Assembly (NCBI GenBank): GCA_012934845.2
Contig: WNNJ02001171.1
Span: 124,001 to 188,000 of the forward strand
DNA length: 64,000 nt
Direction of reading: 5' to 3'
Origin: Pomphorhynchus laevis
Lineage: Eukaryota > Acanthocephala > Palaeacanthocephala > Echinorhynchida > Pomphorhynchidae
The notes under the pieces were generated by a model. It ran no database searches and was not told the origin of the DNA. It saw only the letters and a list, made by a program, of their open reading frames with translations. The translations under genes and the position numbers were made by a program. This document shows, one piece after another, positions 12,430 through 26,500 of this stretch. The stretch's first letter is position 1; every line of letters starts with the position of its first letter.

Positions 12430-13250
12430 CCTATATTCGAAGAATCCTGGGCGCTGGAAATGATGAGATTATATCGTTTTTCAAGCGAAAAGATGTATTG
12501 AAATCATCCATGACATGTTGTCATTGTAATGATAATATGTCGTGGAGGGACATATGTCATGGGGGGAATAATTAACTTGTTCGATGATACGCAAACTATG
12601 TATTCGATATATAGATGACAATCCCATAAGATTAGGTGGGGATGGGATTGTGTGTCAAATTGACGAAAGTTTATTTTGCCACAAATCAAAATATAACAGG
12701 GGAAGAAGCAGCGAGCAAATTTGGGTTTTTGGAATTTGCGACACAAGTTTTGTTCGAGCAAGAGGATATCTTCAAGTTGTACCCAATAGAGCCTCATCTA
12801 CCTTATTGCCAATAATAGAACACGTTTGCAAAAAAGGAACTATCATTCACAGTGATGAATGGAAATCTTATAAAAAGCTTCATGAAATCGGGTTTCTGCA
12901 TGAAACCGTCAATCATTCCCGTGAATTTTTAAATCGTAAAACAGGGGTCCATACCTAACATATTGAATCTTATTGGGCAAAGATGAAAGCTAGAGGGAAG
13001 GAAATGAAAGGAATCCGCAAAAACTTGTTAAATGATTATTTGGCTGAATATATGTGGCGAGATAATATTCCTGGTGAGCTAATTGTAAAAATACTTGATT
13101 TATTAATTTTCCTTTTATTTATTTTCCTTTTTAATTTTTAATTTTAATACCATAATGATTTCAAAAATATATTTTGAGATAAACTTATATAATTGTTGGG
13201 GGGAAATAATAAACTTGTGTAGTTGCTGGGGAAAATAATAAACTTGATCC
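12430..13250 (+). mobile_element. Merlin (IS1016/ISXO2-like) DNA transposon fragment
   Basis: Encodes a DDE transposase of the ISXO2/IS1595 type: an N-terminal finger (C-C-H-C-N-D-N-M, about 12510), then G-G-D-G...Q-I-D-E-S (first Asp), N-R-G-R-S-S-E-Q-I-W-V-F-G, V-V-P-N-R-A-S-S-T-L-L-P-I-I, H-S-D-E-W-K-S-Y (second Asp), V-N-H-S-R-E-F, and H-I-E-S-Y-W after an in-frame stop (Glu). Part of the N-terminal half is deleted and one frame shift separates the finger from the core. No clear terminal inverted repeats; a GGGGAAATAATAAACTTG-like word occurs three times (12560, 13200, 13230). Confidence 0.88.
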
Positions 13251-13539
13251 AAATATAATACATTAAATAATGAAATTTTAAGAATTGCAACAATATGTAA
13301 TGATTTTAGTTTTCTTCAAAATCATTTAAATAATTTAATAGATGCATATTTTAAACTAGGTTACTATAAAAATAACATCAAGCAGAAAATAGTAAAATAT
13401 ATAAATCAACACAATAATATAAAGAATAAATTTAAACTCTTAAGTGGCAAATTTTTATGGATGGATAATAAATAATATACTTTGCATTAGAATAAGATAC
13501 TAGATAGTTATTTCAGAGGAAATACATCATTAGCATGTA

Positions 13540-13620
13540 TTTGGCCCCGCTGCTATGTTGGGTAGAGGAGTTAGGGGCCGAAACCTGATAGCATAGCAGT
13601 TCCTCCTGATGACCTCTAAT
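13540..13620 (+). other. structured Naiad 3' block
   Basis: GGCCCC/GGGGCC (13543-13548, 13574-13579) and CTGCTATG/CATAGCAG form nested stems around a GAAAC box, followed by CTGATGA near 13605. Related blocks occur at 46340-46410 and, on the minus strand, at 43740-43800, 59940-60000 and 63080-63150. Conservation of the stems suggests a functional RNA element of the family; it is hammerhead-like in wording but I cannot fold it as a complete hammerhead. Confidence 0.5.
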
Positions 13621-14235
13621 ACTTATTCTGATTCAACGTCTGTTATTTATTAGTTAATTCATAAAAATGACTTTATTTTAAATTTCAATTTTTTATATTA
13701 ACTTGATTTAAATTATAAAAAATCTAAAAACAATTATTAATTTTATTATTTAATTATTAAATTTTGATTTAGCATTATTATGTTTTGTTTATTTTATAAT
13801 TATATTAAATACGTAGACTCAGTTAGCTGATTTGATATATATGTATATATGGTCTTTTAATTGAATAATCCTAAAGGGCGAAACGTTTATAAGTGAATTC
13901 TTCGATTTGCTGGTGTAATAATATATATAATTTATTATAATACATAATAAATGTTGTATGTTTTAAATCTTTTGAAATGTTTAATTAATGCTTAAATTTT
14001 CATAACACATATGCACTTGTGTTTATTTGTTTTTCTGAACGACTTAATTCATGTCTTATAAGCTGTTTTAAAAATATGGATTTATTAAATCAGCAGGCAA
14101 TATTTTTAACTCTGAATGATTTAAAATATATCTACAATTTGTCAATTATTTCATATTTATGATCTACAGACAATTATTGTTAGCTAAAATTATATAAAAA
14201 TGTTCAAAGAACAAATTTGCTCATATTATAGGCAT

Positions 14236-14241
14236 TTTATT
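14236..14241 (-). promoter_or_regulatory. putative FKTN polyadenylation signal
   Basis: AATAAA on the minus strand, about 33 nt past the TAG stop. This would give a very short 3' UTR. Confidence 0.5.
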
Positions 14242-14273
14242 AATCGATTAGACTAATAATTTCTGTATATCAT

Positions 14274-14508
14274 CTAATATTTTGAACCGTTAACACAATA
14301 GTAAGTTTTGAAGACACTGTTAATATAACTTTCATTATACGTTTCAACAAATTCTTTATTTTTCCATGTACTTGATACTGCCGGAAATTGCCAATCTGGG
14401 TATTTACCATAGTCGTATTCGATCTGCTCTAATGCATTACACGGAACTAGGAATCGTAAACCTAACAGGTCTGTACTACAAAATTCAGTAAAAATCGGAT
14501 ACAGATGT
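14274..14508 (-). CDS. FKTN: FKTN terminal exon with stop
   Basis: 235 nt, acceptor ...ttttttattttag, ending TAG at 14276-14274. It reads H-L-Y-P-I-F-T-E-F then R-F-L-V-P-C-N-A-L-E-Q-I-E-Y-D-Y-G-K, matching the conserved C-terminal V-P-C-x-x-L-x-x-I-E-x-x-Y-G-K block, and continues for about 35 divergent residues. Confidence 0.9.
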
Positions 14509-17500
14509 CTAAAATAAAAAATCAAAAAGTGTATTTATAACAATTAATCAATGTGTTAAACAAAAGTGTGGAACATTGACATTCCTTTTAAAATTGAACA
14601 TAATTGATAACACATTGTAAATGTCGTTTCCTTCTTTGTTGATGTACGTTCCATAAAGTTTCAATCTTGCTTTTGATTCGTTCAGGTTGCAACAAATCGT
14701 GATAGTTTTAGCATATCGTTTAAACAGCGCCATTGACTGCAGGTTTATTAGGGATTTAAGCTTAAGTTTTGAGGTAGTTTGTTATTGCTTGTCATTTTTC
14801 CATCTAGGAGGATGATTGCCAAATACCATCCTCCCGGATAGTATTAGGAAATTATAATCAGTCAATACTGGAATTCTTCAAATCTATTCTTACCCAACAA
14901 TAAGTTTTTCGGCTTATTTTTCTAAGTTTTGTGAACTGCCTATAAATCATAGAGTAGAATTGGAAGAGATGCTGCTGCATCACATAAAGGTGTTAGTGAT
15001 TTATACGGATATCTACATCACTGCAAAAGAAAAGAAGCATAGCAATATTGGATATCTCAATTAATGAGCGATAAGCTACTGAACAGGGTCAGCGATTGTC
15101 ATTTATCATGAACAATTTTGAACGTGAATCCTTTCAGAATAGTTGCTTATATAGTGAAATACATAAAATGATGTATTTCACTCCCGATGTTGTTTATATA
15201 TAGTAAAATACATAAAATGATATATTTCACTCCTGATGATGGCTATCGAAAATTCGATATTTTAAATAAAAAAATTCTATTTCACTCTCTCCACTTATAA
15301 ATAATAAAAACAAAGTAATTCTAATTAAATAAGTATACAAACCTAAATCATATTACCAGACAGATTTTTTTCATTTATATATTAAAAATTGTCTTGACTA
15401 TAAGTTCTTACAATAACAGTTGCAGATTACAGTTTAGATCGCTACGCTTGCGGAAAAATCTGTATTAATATCTATCTTTAGTTTAAACTATCTTTTAAAC
15501 TATAGATAGTTTAAACTATCTTTAACAACAAGTACTTACATTAAAATTCAATTTATTCACCTTAAAAAAGTTTGGGATCTAACATACATACAATTAATAA
15601 CATACTATCAAAGCACTGAGCAACAAGAAACCGATACGGGACGGACCGATTTACGACCGACGTTCACGAATCAAACTACTATATTCAAATGGGTCCAAAA
15701 AAAACAAAAGAATCAAGTTTCCAACCATGTCGCGTCCAACACTGATGTTAGAGATGTTTCCAATGGATCTGAACAACAAGTCTTTTGCTCAAACAATGAT
15801 TGTCACACGTGGGTAAGTATTTGGACTTCAGAATCCCAGGCATCTTGCCTTGTAGACAACGAATTCTACTGTGGCTACTGTTTTGCTAAGATGATAAATA
15901 CGATGAAAAGTGAAATAGAGAGTCTCAAGACAAATATATTGAAACTATCTGGCAATGCAGCAATGTTCACACATGCCTCTTCGTCTTGTAATAAGTTTCT
16001 ACCTCGATGCCCAATTCTTCCGCATTCTATTGCCTCTAAGAATGTCAAATCTTCCATCTCTTCTACAGGTATTACTATACATCCTTCAATTTTGCCCAAT
16101 TAATCAGCTCAATCCTCTGATGTCACTGTCATTGACCATTTGCAACCCGGTATTTCTTTAGTCGTATCAGATAAATCACCTTACATTTATACCCCTCATT
16201 GCATTTCTACGTCATCATCAGATAATCCACGAGGTATTAGGTCCCTTGTAAATTTAGCTCAGATGCTAGTTCCTACGTCACACCGCCCAAATTTACAGCT
16301 GACTTCTATCTCACCATTTTCGTCACAGAATACCGCTCCTGATAGTGAGAGAGTTCCTTCTAATTCTAACCCTTCTTTGCGCACACTCTCTGATAGAGCT
16401 CACTCGATGCTTATTGCAAACCTCATCGAGTCATCTGCTGTTAACAATGACTTACGTATTCAGCATGATGCAATGCAGTTAAATCAATCCTCTTATGTGT
16501 TTTGCAAAACTGCTCTGCCACACTTCGAAAGGATTTGCGTGTAGTAAATTTATTTCGCCTTGGTAAAAAAGAATCAGATAGTCGACCTCGTTTACTCAAA
16601 GTTGTTCTTGCCTCCACCGTAATGAGTTCACTTATACTACGAAACAGTCATATTCTAAGAGGTTTGAGTATTCGTCTTTTGAAAGATTTATCTCTAGAGG
16701 ACAGAAAACAGTTGTTTACTGCAAAACGTGAGATGGCCGAGCGTCGAATGAATGGTGAAGAAAATCTTATAATCCGAAATTTTCAGGTTGTGCGACGCAT
16801 TCTCCACTCGGTTTTTTATCAACACATCTCGAGACATTTCGTTACAGGATATCGAACGTCTCTGTGTCGTACGCATTCCCAACTCAACTGTAGACTCTGT
16901 AACTCGCTACTAACGGTCAATCATCCGGATTTATCCTCGTTGTTCGATTGTATGAATTCTCAAAAATCAGATGTTCACAAGTTTCCCTGTACATCTACCA
17001 AAGCTGGCCTTTACATACTCTATTTAAATGTTTTGAGTTTGTTTAACAAGTTAGATGAAATCAAAGCAATAGTACATCATGAAAATCTCGACATGCTGTT
17101 TTTCACTTAAACTTGATTAAATTGTAATATTCTTGATTCTTAAATCGGTATTCACGGTTATACGATAGTTCGCTGTGATCGAAAAATCTCTAGAGGTGGC
17201 GGTGTAGCTGCTTATATACGCGACAATTTTGTTTATAACGTAATAATGTCGTGTTCTGACGATTATGGAAATGAGCTTTTGTGGATTGATGTGACGGAGG
17301 AACGAGGTAAGGTCTATCGCATTTGTATTGTTTATCGTAGTCCTCGATCAAAAACACCACTCATCATCAAGTCGTTGAAACACCACTCTTCCGGCGATGT
17401 GGATACCTTAATCTGCGGAGATCTTAACACTCCAAATATCGATTGGGTCTCTTATACCGCGATCCAGGGGTGTGATGAAGAATCATCAGCCTTACTTGAT

Positions 17501-20500
17501 GTATTCAATGAGCTCACACTCTGTCAGCTTGTCCATTGTAATATTCGTATCCGTAATAAAAGTCATTCCCTGCTAGATTTATGCCTATGTACCAATGATT
17601 ATGTCGTTGAGTCATTAAGTTGCGGTCCGCCATTAGGCTCCAGCGATCACTGCACTTTACGTATCATCCTACCTGGTCATATTTCGCGTCTGGTCAATTT
17701 AAAAAACGATTGGTCTTATGAATTCGGATTACGATACAATTAATGAAATGCTGGGCCTAGTAAGATGGCCTTGTGCTAGAACAGTCGATGTTCATGTGGC
17801 CTGGTCGTTCCTCCACACAACATTGATTAATCTACTTCACGCATTTCCCCCTTGCGTAACACGTAAACCACAATCCTCCAAAGCCAAATGGTTTGACAGT
17901 GAGTTAAAGCGAGCTGTCAGCGAACGTGATCATGGATTCCTACTATTTAAGCGTGGACTCGGATCCTTTAGATTTTATACTACGATTCACAACAGGGTGA
18001 CTTCTCTTAAACGTCAGAAGAAACATCAATTCATTGCTGCCATATGTTCCTTGTCTCATGTTGATCAAAAGAGACTTTTTCAACTACTTAGCAACCGTAA
18101 GAGAGTATCTTCGTCAATCAACTGTTTGGTTGATGGTGAGCGAAAATCGGTTTTTCCTCTTTCCATTGCCAATATCCTTGCCAAGAACTTTTGTTTCACT
18201 CGCAATCGATTTTCCCTATGTGATTATAACATTACGATAGGCAATTCTTCTCCAGTATCAGGATTCTAACCTCTACTTTGACCCGCTCGATGTTCTTAAT
18301 ATCTTATCCAAGCTACCGCTCTTTGATATTTACTACTGGTCCTTGAGAACTGGCATAATCCCAGATATGTGGAAAAGAAGATTAGTCATTCCAGTTCTCA
18401 AAAAGGGGGATAAGGTAAACCCTCAAAATTATCGGCCAATAAGTTTGACGTGTATTGCTTTCAAGGTGATTGAGAAACTGATCCTGAGGTATATATCTTC
18501 TCATTTGGACAAATTTAATATTTTGTCTAATAAACAGCATGGGTTTAGAAAACATCACTCTACTTCAACTAATCTAACATTAGCACGCGAAAGCTGGGCC
18601 GGTTTTGTCGAGCAGGGAGTGCCGATTGATGTCGTTTTTATTGATTTGTCCAAAGCTTTTGATACAGTCTGGTTCATCCAATTTTACTGTGGAAACTTGG
18701 AAATTACGGATTCTCAAAGCACGTTTGTCTCTGGATACGTGAATTCTTGAGTAGACGTTTATTTGCTGTGCGAGTTGGTGAGTCTCTTTCTGAATGGTTT
18801 TATCTCACTCAAGGTGTTCCACAAGGCTGTATCCTTAGTCCCACTTTGTTTAATATCTACATCAACGAAATCGCTGAAAATGTTACATGCCAGTGCCTAT
18901 TATACGCCGATGACATGAAACTATGGTACCCTTTATTTCGTGGTTGTTCTAGCTCTCCCCCACTACAATTAGATTTGGATAAAGTTAGTAGTTGGTGTTC
19001 ATCACACGGCTTAGTAATCAATGTTAGTAAATGTCGACATATGAGAATTGGTCAATCCTGATTACCTTCCCCTTCTTATCAATTCAGCTCAACAGTTATT
19101 GAATCAGTAAATCACTTTACTAATCTAGGTGTTCTTATCTCCTCCAATTTAAAATATCGTTTTCATTCTTCTGCGATTATTGCAAAATGCCGTAGAATTT
19201 TAGGATTTCTTCATCGAAACGTTGGACGACTTGAGCTAAAGGCTTTACGCATTGTATATTCGAGTCTCTTAAAATCACATATGCTCTATGCATCTCACGC
19301 GACACACCCTCAACTTAAATCAGAATTGAGTGAATTCGACAACATTTTGAGAAGAGCCACGCACTTGGTTCTGGCAACTCGCTCCTTTCCTTATCCAGTT
19401 AGACTAGAGACGTTGGGTATAAGATCTATTGAATGCGATCTGTTGATTGCACATGTTACACTAGTGTTGATGTCGCTGCGCGTGCCTAACCATCCGTGTA
19501 AGCAGCTGTTCTGTCTTCGTGAATCATCAATGTTACGTGGACACGAGCTATGCTTGAAGCATCGCTCAAAGTATCGAACAAATTGCACGACAGTGATGGA
19601 TCGCGTCTGCAAACGATGGAATGGATTATCACTTGATGTGATCAACAGCTCTTCTGCTGTGCAATTCAAAGAACGGCCAAAGGTTGACCTCGTGAACTCT
19701 TGATGTTTTTTTTCTTTTTTTATTCGATGTAATGCTTCCTTACGAGCTTCAGCTCCCTTGGAAGTCGGCATATAATAATATAATTAGTATATGAATTTGA
19801 AACGGAAAAAGTACAGGAACATTTTCTTATCAAAAAAGTGTGTACGGTGAAAAACTTTCGGTTTGTATGCCTTTTTAAATTTAAAATTATTTATATATTC
19901 AAATATATAAAAGTATATTTTATATATAAATTACTATGTATTATTATGCGATAAAAAATATCTGTATTTTTCATAATTACCTGTATCTGTCACAATTTAT
20001 TTGATTGAGACATGCCCTCTTATTGCCTTCCGCTATTTTACTTTCAAGAAACAGATCAACATAAAGTTGTCCTTTTACTGCCCATAGACGAATTTCTTCT
20101 GTGTTGGTCTCCTTAATAGAATTGCTTTTACTCGCAAACGAACTTTAAAGTACTATTAATTATTCAATTTTTAAAAATATATGATGTTGACCCATTCTTT
20201 AAATTTGGAATATTAGAGCGGGATCAATCAAAACATATTTCCTAATTGCTAGCTTCTGTTAGCATCATAGGAAACCATAAAACAGTTTTAAATAAATATC
20301 CCAACAGAGTAGTCTTTAATGCTGTTAAGTACTACGAGAGCTCTGTGAAAATATCATTTGCGTCAGAAGATACTCTTGATTACTATGGGAATTACTTTGA
20401 TCAAAACTATAGCAGTTTTGCGACGTTTGTAAAGAAACCTATACTTGCAACGTTAAAAATTAACAACTTGCCTTCCTCTATGGAGGAAAATGATTTGGCT

Positions 20501-23500
20501 ATATTATCAAAAACCTACAAAATTCATAATATACGTACACTTACCGGCCGTAATGGCCTTCCTATCATTGTGGGATTCTGTTCTGCCCCCTCGCGCAGGC
20601 AGAGATTCTTGAGAGATCACAATGCAATCCCTTTATGGGTTCAATCTCAAATTCAAACTAATATCGACAGACGAGTTCACGTTACCCGCATTGCAGCCGG
20701 TGCCATAAATGGGGGCACTGGACCTCCAGCTGCAGTGCGGTGGTAAGCTGCGGGAAATGCGGGAAGATAGACTGCCCCGCTATTGACTCAGCTCTTACCT
20801 GTTCTAATGGGATCAAGTGTTGTAATTGTAATGAGGCACACCCTGTGTGGAGGAGGAAGTACCCCCCCACACTTCAAGGAATATATTGCAAAGTTCCATG
20901 CTCCAAAATCTTCCCCTGAAACATTCGCCAAGTCGGCATATAGATCCTCTGACCGCGAATCTATGTTGCTTATGGACCTCAAGTTCGAAACATTTAAAAA
21001 GGAAATTCAAGAGCTTGTAGCAAAATCAATTGCTAGTCTGTTCGTCAATCCGGTTATACCGATTCCAACCGCTAAGACGTCAAACAAGGGGGCGTTGGCT
21101 CGGGAATCCAAAAAACGAGAAGCTTCGGCCCAAGCCGTCCACCCTAAAAGATCGGCAAAATGCTGATGGACAGGAATATAAGCGCCTCAAAGGGAAATTA
21201 TGACAATGCACGGGGGCAATTACCCACTCTGAGCTGTGCTAGTGGTGGAGGGGACAATCCTTCCACCCCTAGCTCTGTCTAGGATAAGGCAATCTTTTTC
21301 CAGCTAAACTAACACAATGCAAAGTAATCGACAGCCTTTTTCACTGAATATCCTTCAGTGGAATTCCGGAGGTACTTCTACCCTTAGACTTCTCTCCGGT
21401 AGAGATGCAGATGTTATAGTCATCCAGGAGAAGCGGTCTATCCGTCTACCCCATGACATTACTCGATTTATCCCAAAGCACGTCTGTTCCCACTATACTC
21501 CGTATATAACCCCACCTCACTCCTCTTCATATCAAGGACACTTAACCTTAGTTAAGTGCTCATAAGGGTCCTTCCTTCAATTAAATTACTTGTGTACAGC
21601 CATGTCTTGTTTAGTACTTTCACTCTATAAGAACGGTAAACGCCTCAGTCTAGCCAATGTCTACATACGTCCAGGGGAGATTCACAAGAACCGTGACCTC
21701 CTGGATAGTATTATTGTCAGCGGATATGACATGTTACTTGGTGACTTCAACGACAGAACTGGTCGTTGGATCAACGTAGTACTTCGCAGAGCTAGGAACG
21801 GTTATCTTATTCATAAACCACCCATCCCAACCTTTCATTGCACATCCACAAATTCAATCCTTGACATTTTACTGCTTCACTCGAAGTGGTTGCTTAAACC
21901 CCTCTGCACGGAGCAGTCGCGCCAGCAATTGTCCACTTCTCATGACCTACTTCGTTGGAGAATTGAGGAGGATACATTGCTTCGAAGGAGGTTTCACTTT
22001 GATCCAATCAAAGTGGCCCTCTTTCAGGCGGCTATCCGACTCTTTCCCCGAATAGAAAATGAGAGTCCTACCGAATTTAATACCTACCCCTATTCGCAAG
22101 CTACCGCGATTCTATCGACTACCTATAAAGGTCGCATATACAATCCCACTGCGACGAAACTCAACGTCCTAGCTAAATTGTTGAACCCCCCCTAATCTCT
22201 CTGCTTCCGCCAAACAGGCCCTCTCGAATGAATACTGGAGCACTAGATATAGGTTCCAGCTGAGTAGGGATAGGACGAGTATTGCTCGCCTTAATCCTTC
22301 TCAGTCTTCCTTTTGGAAGATTTTCAAGAAGGAGAAGTTTGTTTGCTGGAAGTATAGAGCATTGGGTTGGATAGGGAAAGTAGGCCTTGATAAAGTTTTG
22401 GAGGAATCACTAGCCCTACACAACTATGGAGCCACTCAATCACCTCAACCAATCCCGCCTTGGTGTAACTTCAGGAGTAGGGATCTATCTGTTACGGATA
22501 TCCTTAACTCCTGGGGTCCACTCCCGGGCACCTCCAAATCCGTCGCTCCACTTTCTTCTCGGATCTGTCAGCTTTTGACAGCTGATCAGAGAAGAGAGGT
22601 GGCCGTCACCATGCTTTTAGCCTCCCATCCGATGTAGCAGGCATCAATATTAGTAAGCGTGTTTTTATTCCTAAGAAAAAATCCTGATCATGCCCTAAAG
22701 ATCTGCGACCCATTTCGATTCACAATGCCCTTATGTCGATTTTCGAAAAAGCGCTTGCGCGTAAAATCTGAGACCATTTGAGTAAGCGTAATTTGATCCC
22801 TCCAGGTTTTCACGGGTTCGTTAAAGGTCGCTCGATCCATTCAGCAGTAGGGAAGTATAACAGTTTTGTGGTAAGAATAGCCATAGTTTAATTGTGGCTG
22901 TTTTCCATGACTTTTCTGCTGCATTTGACCGCATCTCCATTTCCTTTGTGATCTCTTCTCTCAGGTCCCTCGGGTTGCCTGCGAGAATTGTGAACAGGGT
23001 GGAGATCCTGCTGTATACCAAGCGATTTTACTATGAAGACGACCCTGATGCGCGTCAGTTCTACCCTATTACGGGTGTGCCTCAAGGTTCCCCACTTTCT
23101 CCTTTATTGTATCATCTTGCTGCCTCCATTGACCTTTTCAAAATATTTAAACGCGAACAACGTCTTGTGGTGTATGCTGATGACACCACAGCCCTGTTCT
23201 CTGGACACAGGTGCAAAGACGTAGTTTCTGACATCAGCCGTTTCTTTTTAAGATTAAAAGACCAGCTACCCAAATCCAATCTTATTTAAAACTCCGCTAA
23301 ATCTCAGTTGGTCGTCTTTCATGGCACCCCTGCTACAAAACAAAAACTTAAGAGATTAGCACTCTCTGCGCTCTCCTCCATATTTGCCTCTGAACCACTT
23401 CCCACCTTCACAAGTCGAGTAAAATACCTGGTCGGCGAAAGCTGACCTGGATAGACTTAAACGTATCCTTAAGAAAGCTTGGTGGGTCCTGAAACGGGCT

Positions 23501-26500
23501 CAGCATCTGTCATTGATAGGGAAAACCCAGGTATGCCTTTGGGGTACTTGGGCTATCTCGGGATTAGTCTTCTTTTCGAGAGGACGTTCCACAGAGCAAA
23601 GGCTAAGGTTTCTTAAACTACTCGTCTCTCATTTACCCAGCATAGTCCGCGCCGATTGGATTCTTCAGGGGGTGAAAGACCCTGGGTGGTTTAGTCGGAA
23701 GGCGGCGTGTTGTATCGTTTGGGGGGGGATCATATCCCTCTGGATTTGAGGCCATGAAGAAGGCTAAGACTGCAAGAATGAATTTAATGAAGTTGTTGTT
23801 CTGTCTTAACTGACACTCTTAACTGACTGTTGTGACTATTTCATTTATGTGTTGTGATTTTATAAAATCTTTATTATTTTATTATTATAAAACAGTTTTT
23901 TACCTAACGATTCCACTACGATTTCTTCGAAGATGTATGGTACTTTAGGTTGTAATACTTCTTTGCTGGACTGCAAGGTAAGTAATGATTTTGATTTGTT
24001 CAAACAATTACAGAGGAACTTCCTCCAGTAAGAAAAATTTTGTCATTGTGATGACGAAACGCCATTTCGTCATTCTTTCGCGTCGGCTTATATGATTACA
24101 AAAATTCACGCGGAATGGTATCATTTGAAATAAATTTATAAACATCCAGCTGACAGGAATGGAGCTTACAATCTATTTATAAGAGAATTCGCTGTTTTAT
24201 AGCCAAAAAGCATTGGGTTCAACTCAATAAAGCACTATGAGTTAGAGACACAAATCCTATTCGTTACATCTGACCTTGCTAAGGCCTATATCAAGTTTTT
24301 CAAAGAGGAAGTTTCACAATATGGTTCCATCCAGTTCAAACCTAATGAAACGACCCTGAAAATAACTAACATTATACCTGACATTGATGACAACGACAAA
24401 CCAATTCAAGATAAACGCTGTTCGTTTCATTAAAGAGAGAAAAGAATACCTCCCTCATTTAGCATTCTGCAACACCACGGCGGACAACGCCGAGCTGCTA
24501 TTCAAATCTGCCGTTAATCCCTTTATGGGCTGAAATTTGAAATTAAATCTGGTCAATGTTAATGACAAAACGTTTCCCCCATTGCAACAAATGCCATAAG
24601 TAGGAGCATTGGGATTCAAGCTGTCACACCCCTTTGCCTGCGGAGTATATGGTTCTAAGGACTTGGATCACTTTAAAGGTGCGGTAGATAGGATCACTTT
24701 AAAGCACCAACCCTTCGCACTGCACCAATTGTGGGGGAGATTACCTATCGTGGTCCAGGAAGTGCGGAGAATTAATGAATTATGCTAAGCGTCATATCGA
24801 TACTATTCCTAACACTAGCCAACCAGGGTCCTTTGTCGATGTTAGCTAAAAGAACTTGTCGGATCTGGATATCATCGGACTTATTGATAAAAAACATCGT
24901 ATAACTCTCAAAAAAATAGAGAAGCTCATAACTTCACTCGTGAATGCTTTCATTACGTTGCCTTCTTCTTCGGAAACCGATGTACATGCTACAAAAAAAG
25001 AGGTGCATCAGTTTAAAACCATGTTTCTGTAAGACTTTCCAAATTAGGAAAGTCCTGGCAAGTTACTCCACCGGATTCGGGAAATAAAGAAATTGCCAGG
25101 GGGCAACGAACCTCTACTACTGAGTCCTGATGTGGGATGGAAGACCTTCCCACATTTGGTACCAACTAGAGGAGGGTTTTCCCCTTGCGGCTACTTTCCG
25201 CAATGGGAACTAGTCCAGATCCTTTTTCACTAAATATCCTTCATTGGAATTCGGGAAGTGCTTCAGCCCTTAGCCTTTTATCTGGCAGAGATTCAAATGT
25301 TATTGTCCTTCAGGAGACGCGGTATATCCACTCTTCCCTGGACATTACTCAATTTACACCAAAGCATATATATACCCACTATACTCCGTACATAAACCCT
25401 CCTCACTCTTCTTCTCAAAGTGTTTTAACCTTAGTAAAGAGCTCTTTAAGATCATTCCTCCTACTAAACTAACCGTACCCAGCCCTTTCTTATCAAGCAA
25501 TAACACTTTGTTAGAACGGTAAACGTATCAGCATAGCCAATGTATATATCCGATCAGGTGAAATTCACAAGAACCGTAACCTCCTGGATAGTATTATTGA
25601 CAGCGGATATGGCATGTTACTTGGTGACTTCAACGACAGAACTGGTCGTTGGATCAACGTAGTACTTCGCAGAGCTAGGAACGATTATCTTATTCATAAA
25701 CCACCCTCTCCAACCTTTCATTGAATTTGTGCAAATCCACAAATTCAACCCTTGACATTTTACTGCTACACGAGTTGCTGGCTGCTTAAGCCTACCTATA
25801 TTGAGCAATCGCGCCAAAGACTGTCCACCTCGCACGACTTACTACGTTGGCGGTTAGAGGAAGATACGCTACTTAGTAGGAGGCTTCACTTTTATTGAAT
25901 CAAAGTGGCCTGCTTCCAGGCGGCTATCCAACTCTTCCCTAAAATAGGAACTGCGAGCCTCACTCGATTCAATTCCTACCTCTCATCGCAAGCTACCGCG
26001 ATCCTTTCGACTACCGATAAAGGTCGAATTTACAATCCCACTCCAACAAAACTCAAGGTCCTAGCTAAAATGCTACGCCTTTCCAATCTTTCTGTTTCAG
26101 TCAGACAAATCCTCTCAAATGAATACTGGAGCGCTAGATATAGGTTTCAGCTTAGTATAAATAAGGCTAGCATTGCTCGCCTTAACCCTTCTCAGTCTTC
26201 CTTTTGAACGATATTCAAAAGGAGACGTTTGGCTGCTGGATGGAGTGAGCCTTGGGTTTGATCGGTAGTATAGGCCTTGACCAAGTTTTGAAGGAATTAC
26301 TTTCCCTACATAATTATGGAGGGAAAGTAAAAATCTTTTTGCCCAGTTTTGGAAAATCAAAATTTTCCAAAACTGGGCAAAAATAAGTCTGATCGAAATC
26401 AAAGAATAAATTTTAAGAATTGCAACAATATGTAATGATATTGGCTTTCTTCAAAATCATTTAAATAATTTAATAGATACATATTTTAAACTAGGTTACT

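Larger units (their letters stand above)
10715..13834 (+). mobile_element. Naiad-type Penelope-like element, split by a Merlin insertion
   Basis: Order on the plus strand: a partial GIY-YIG endonuclease (M-L-K-T-R-F-R-Q-H, 10723), a linker with M-H-P-L-G-L-N (about 10925), RT entry I-D-K-A-S-N-N-F (about 11890), Y-W-N-P-K-L-H-K-N-P (about 12100), and R-Q-V-K-G-V-P-M ending at 12429. Merlin sequence follows to 13250, then the RT C-terminus and the 3' region to 13834. An endonuclease in front of the RT is the permuted order described for Naiad/Chlamys Penelope-like elements. The 5' end is truncated inside the endonuclease, several frame breaks are present, and about 360 bp of RT is lost at the Merlin junction. 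Confidence 0.85.

Noticed and set aside
14548-14733. Minus-strand 61-codon frame just upstream of the terminal FKTN exon, considered as another exon
   Set aside because: The exons at 20111-19981 and 14508-14274 join in perfect phase without it, it resembles no part of fukutin, and no good donor site follows it.
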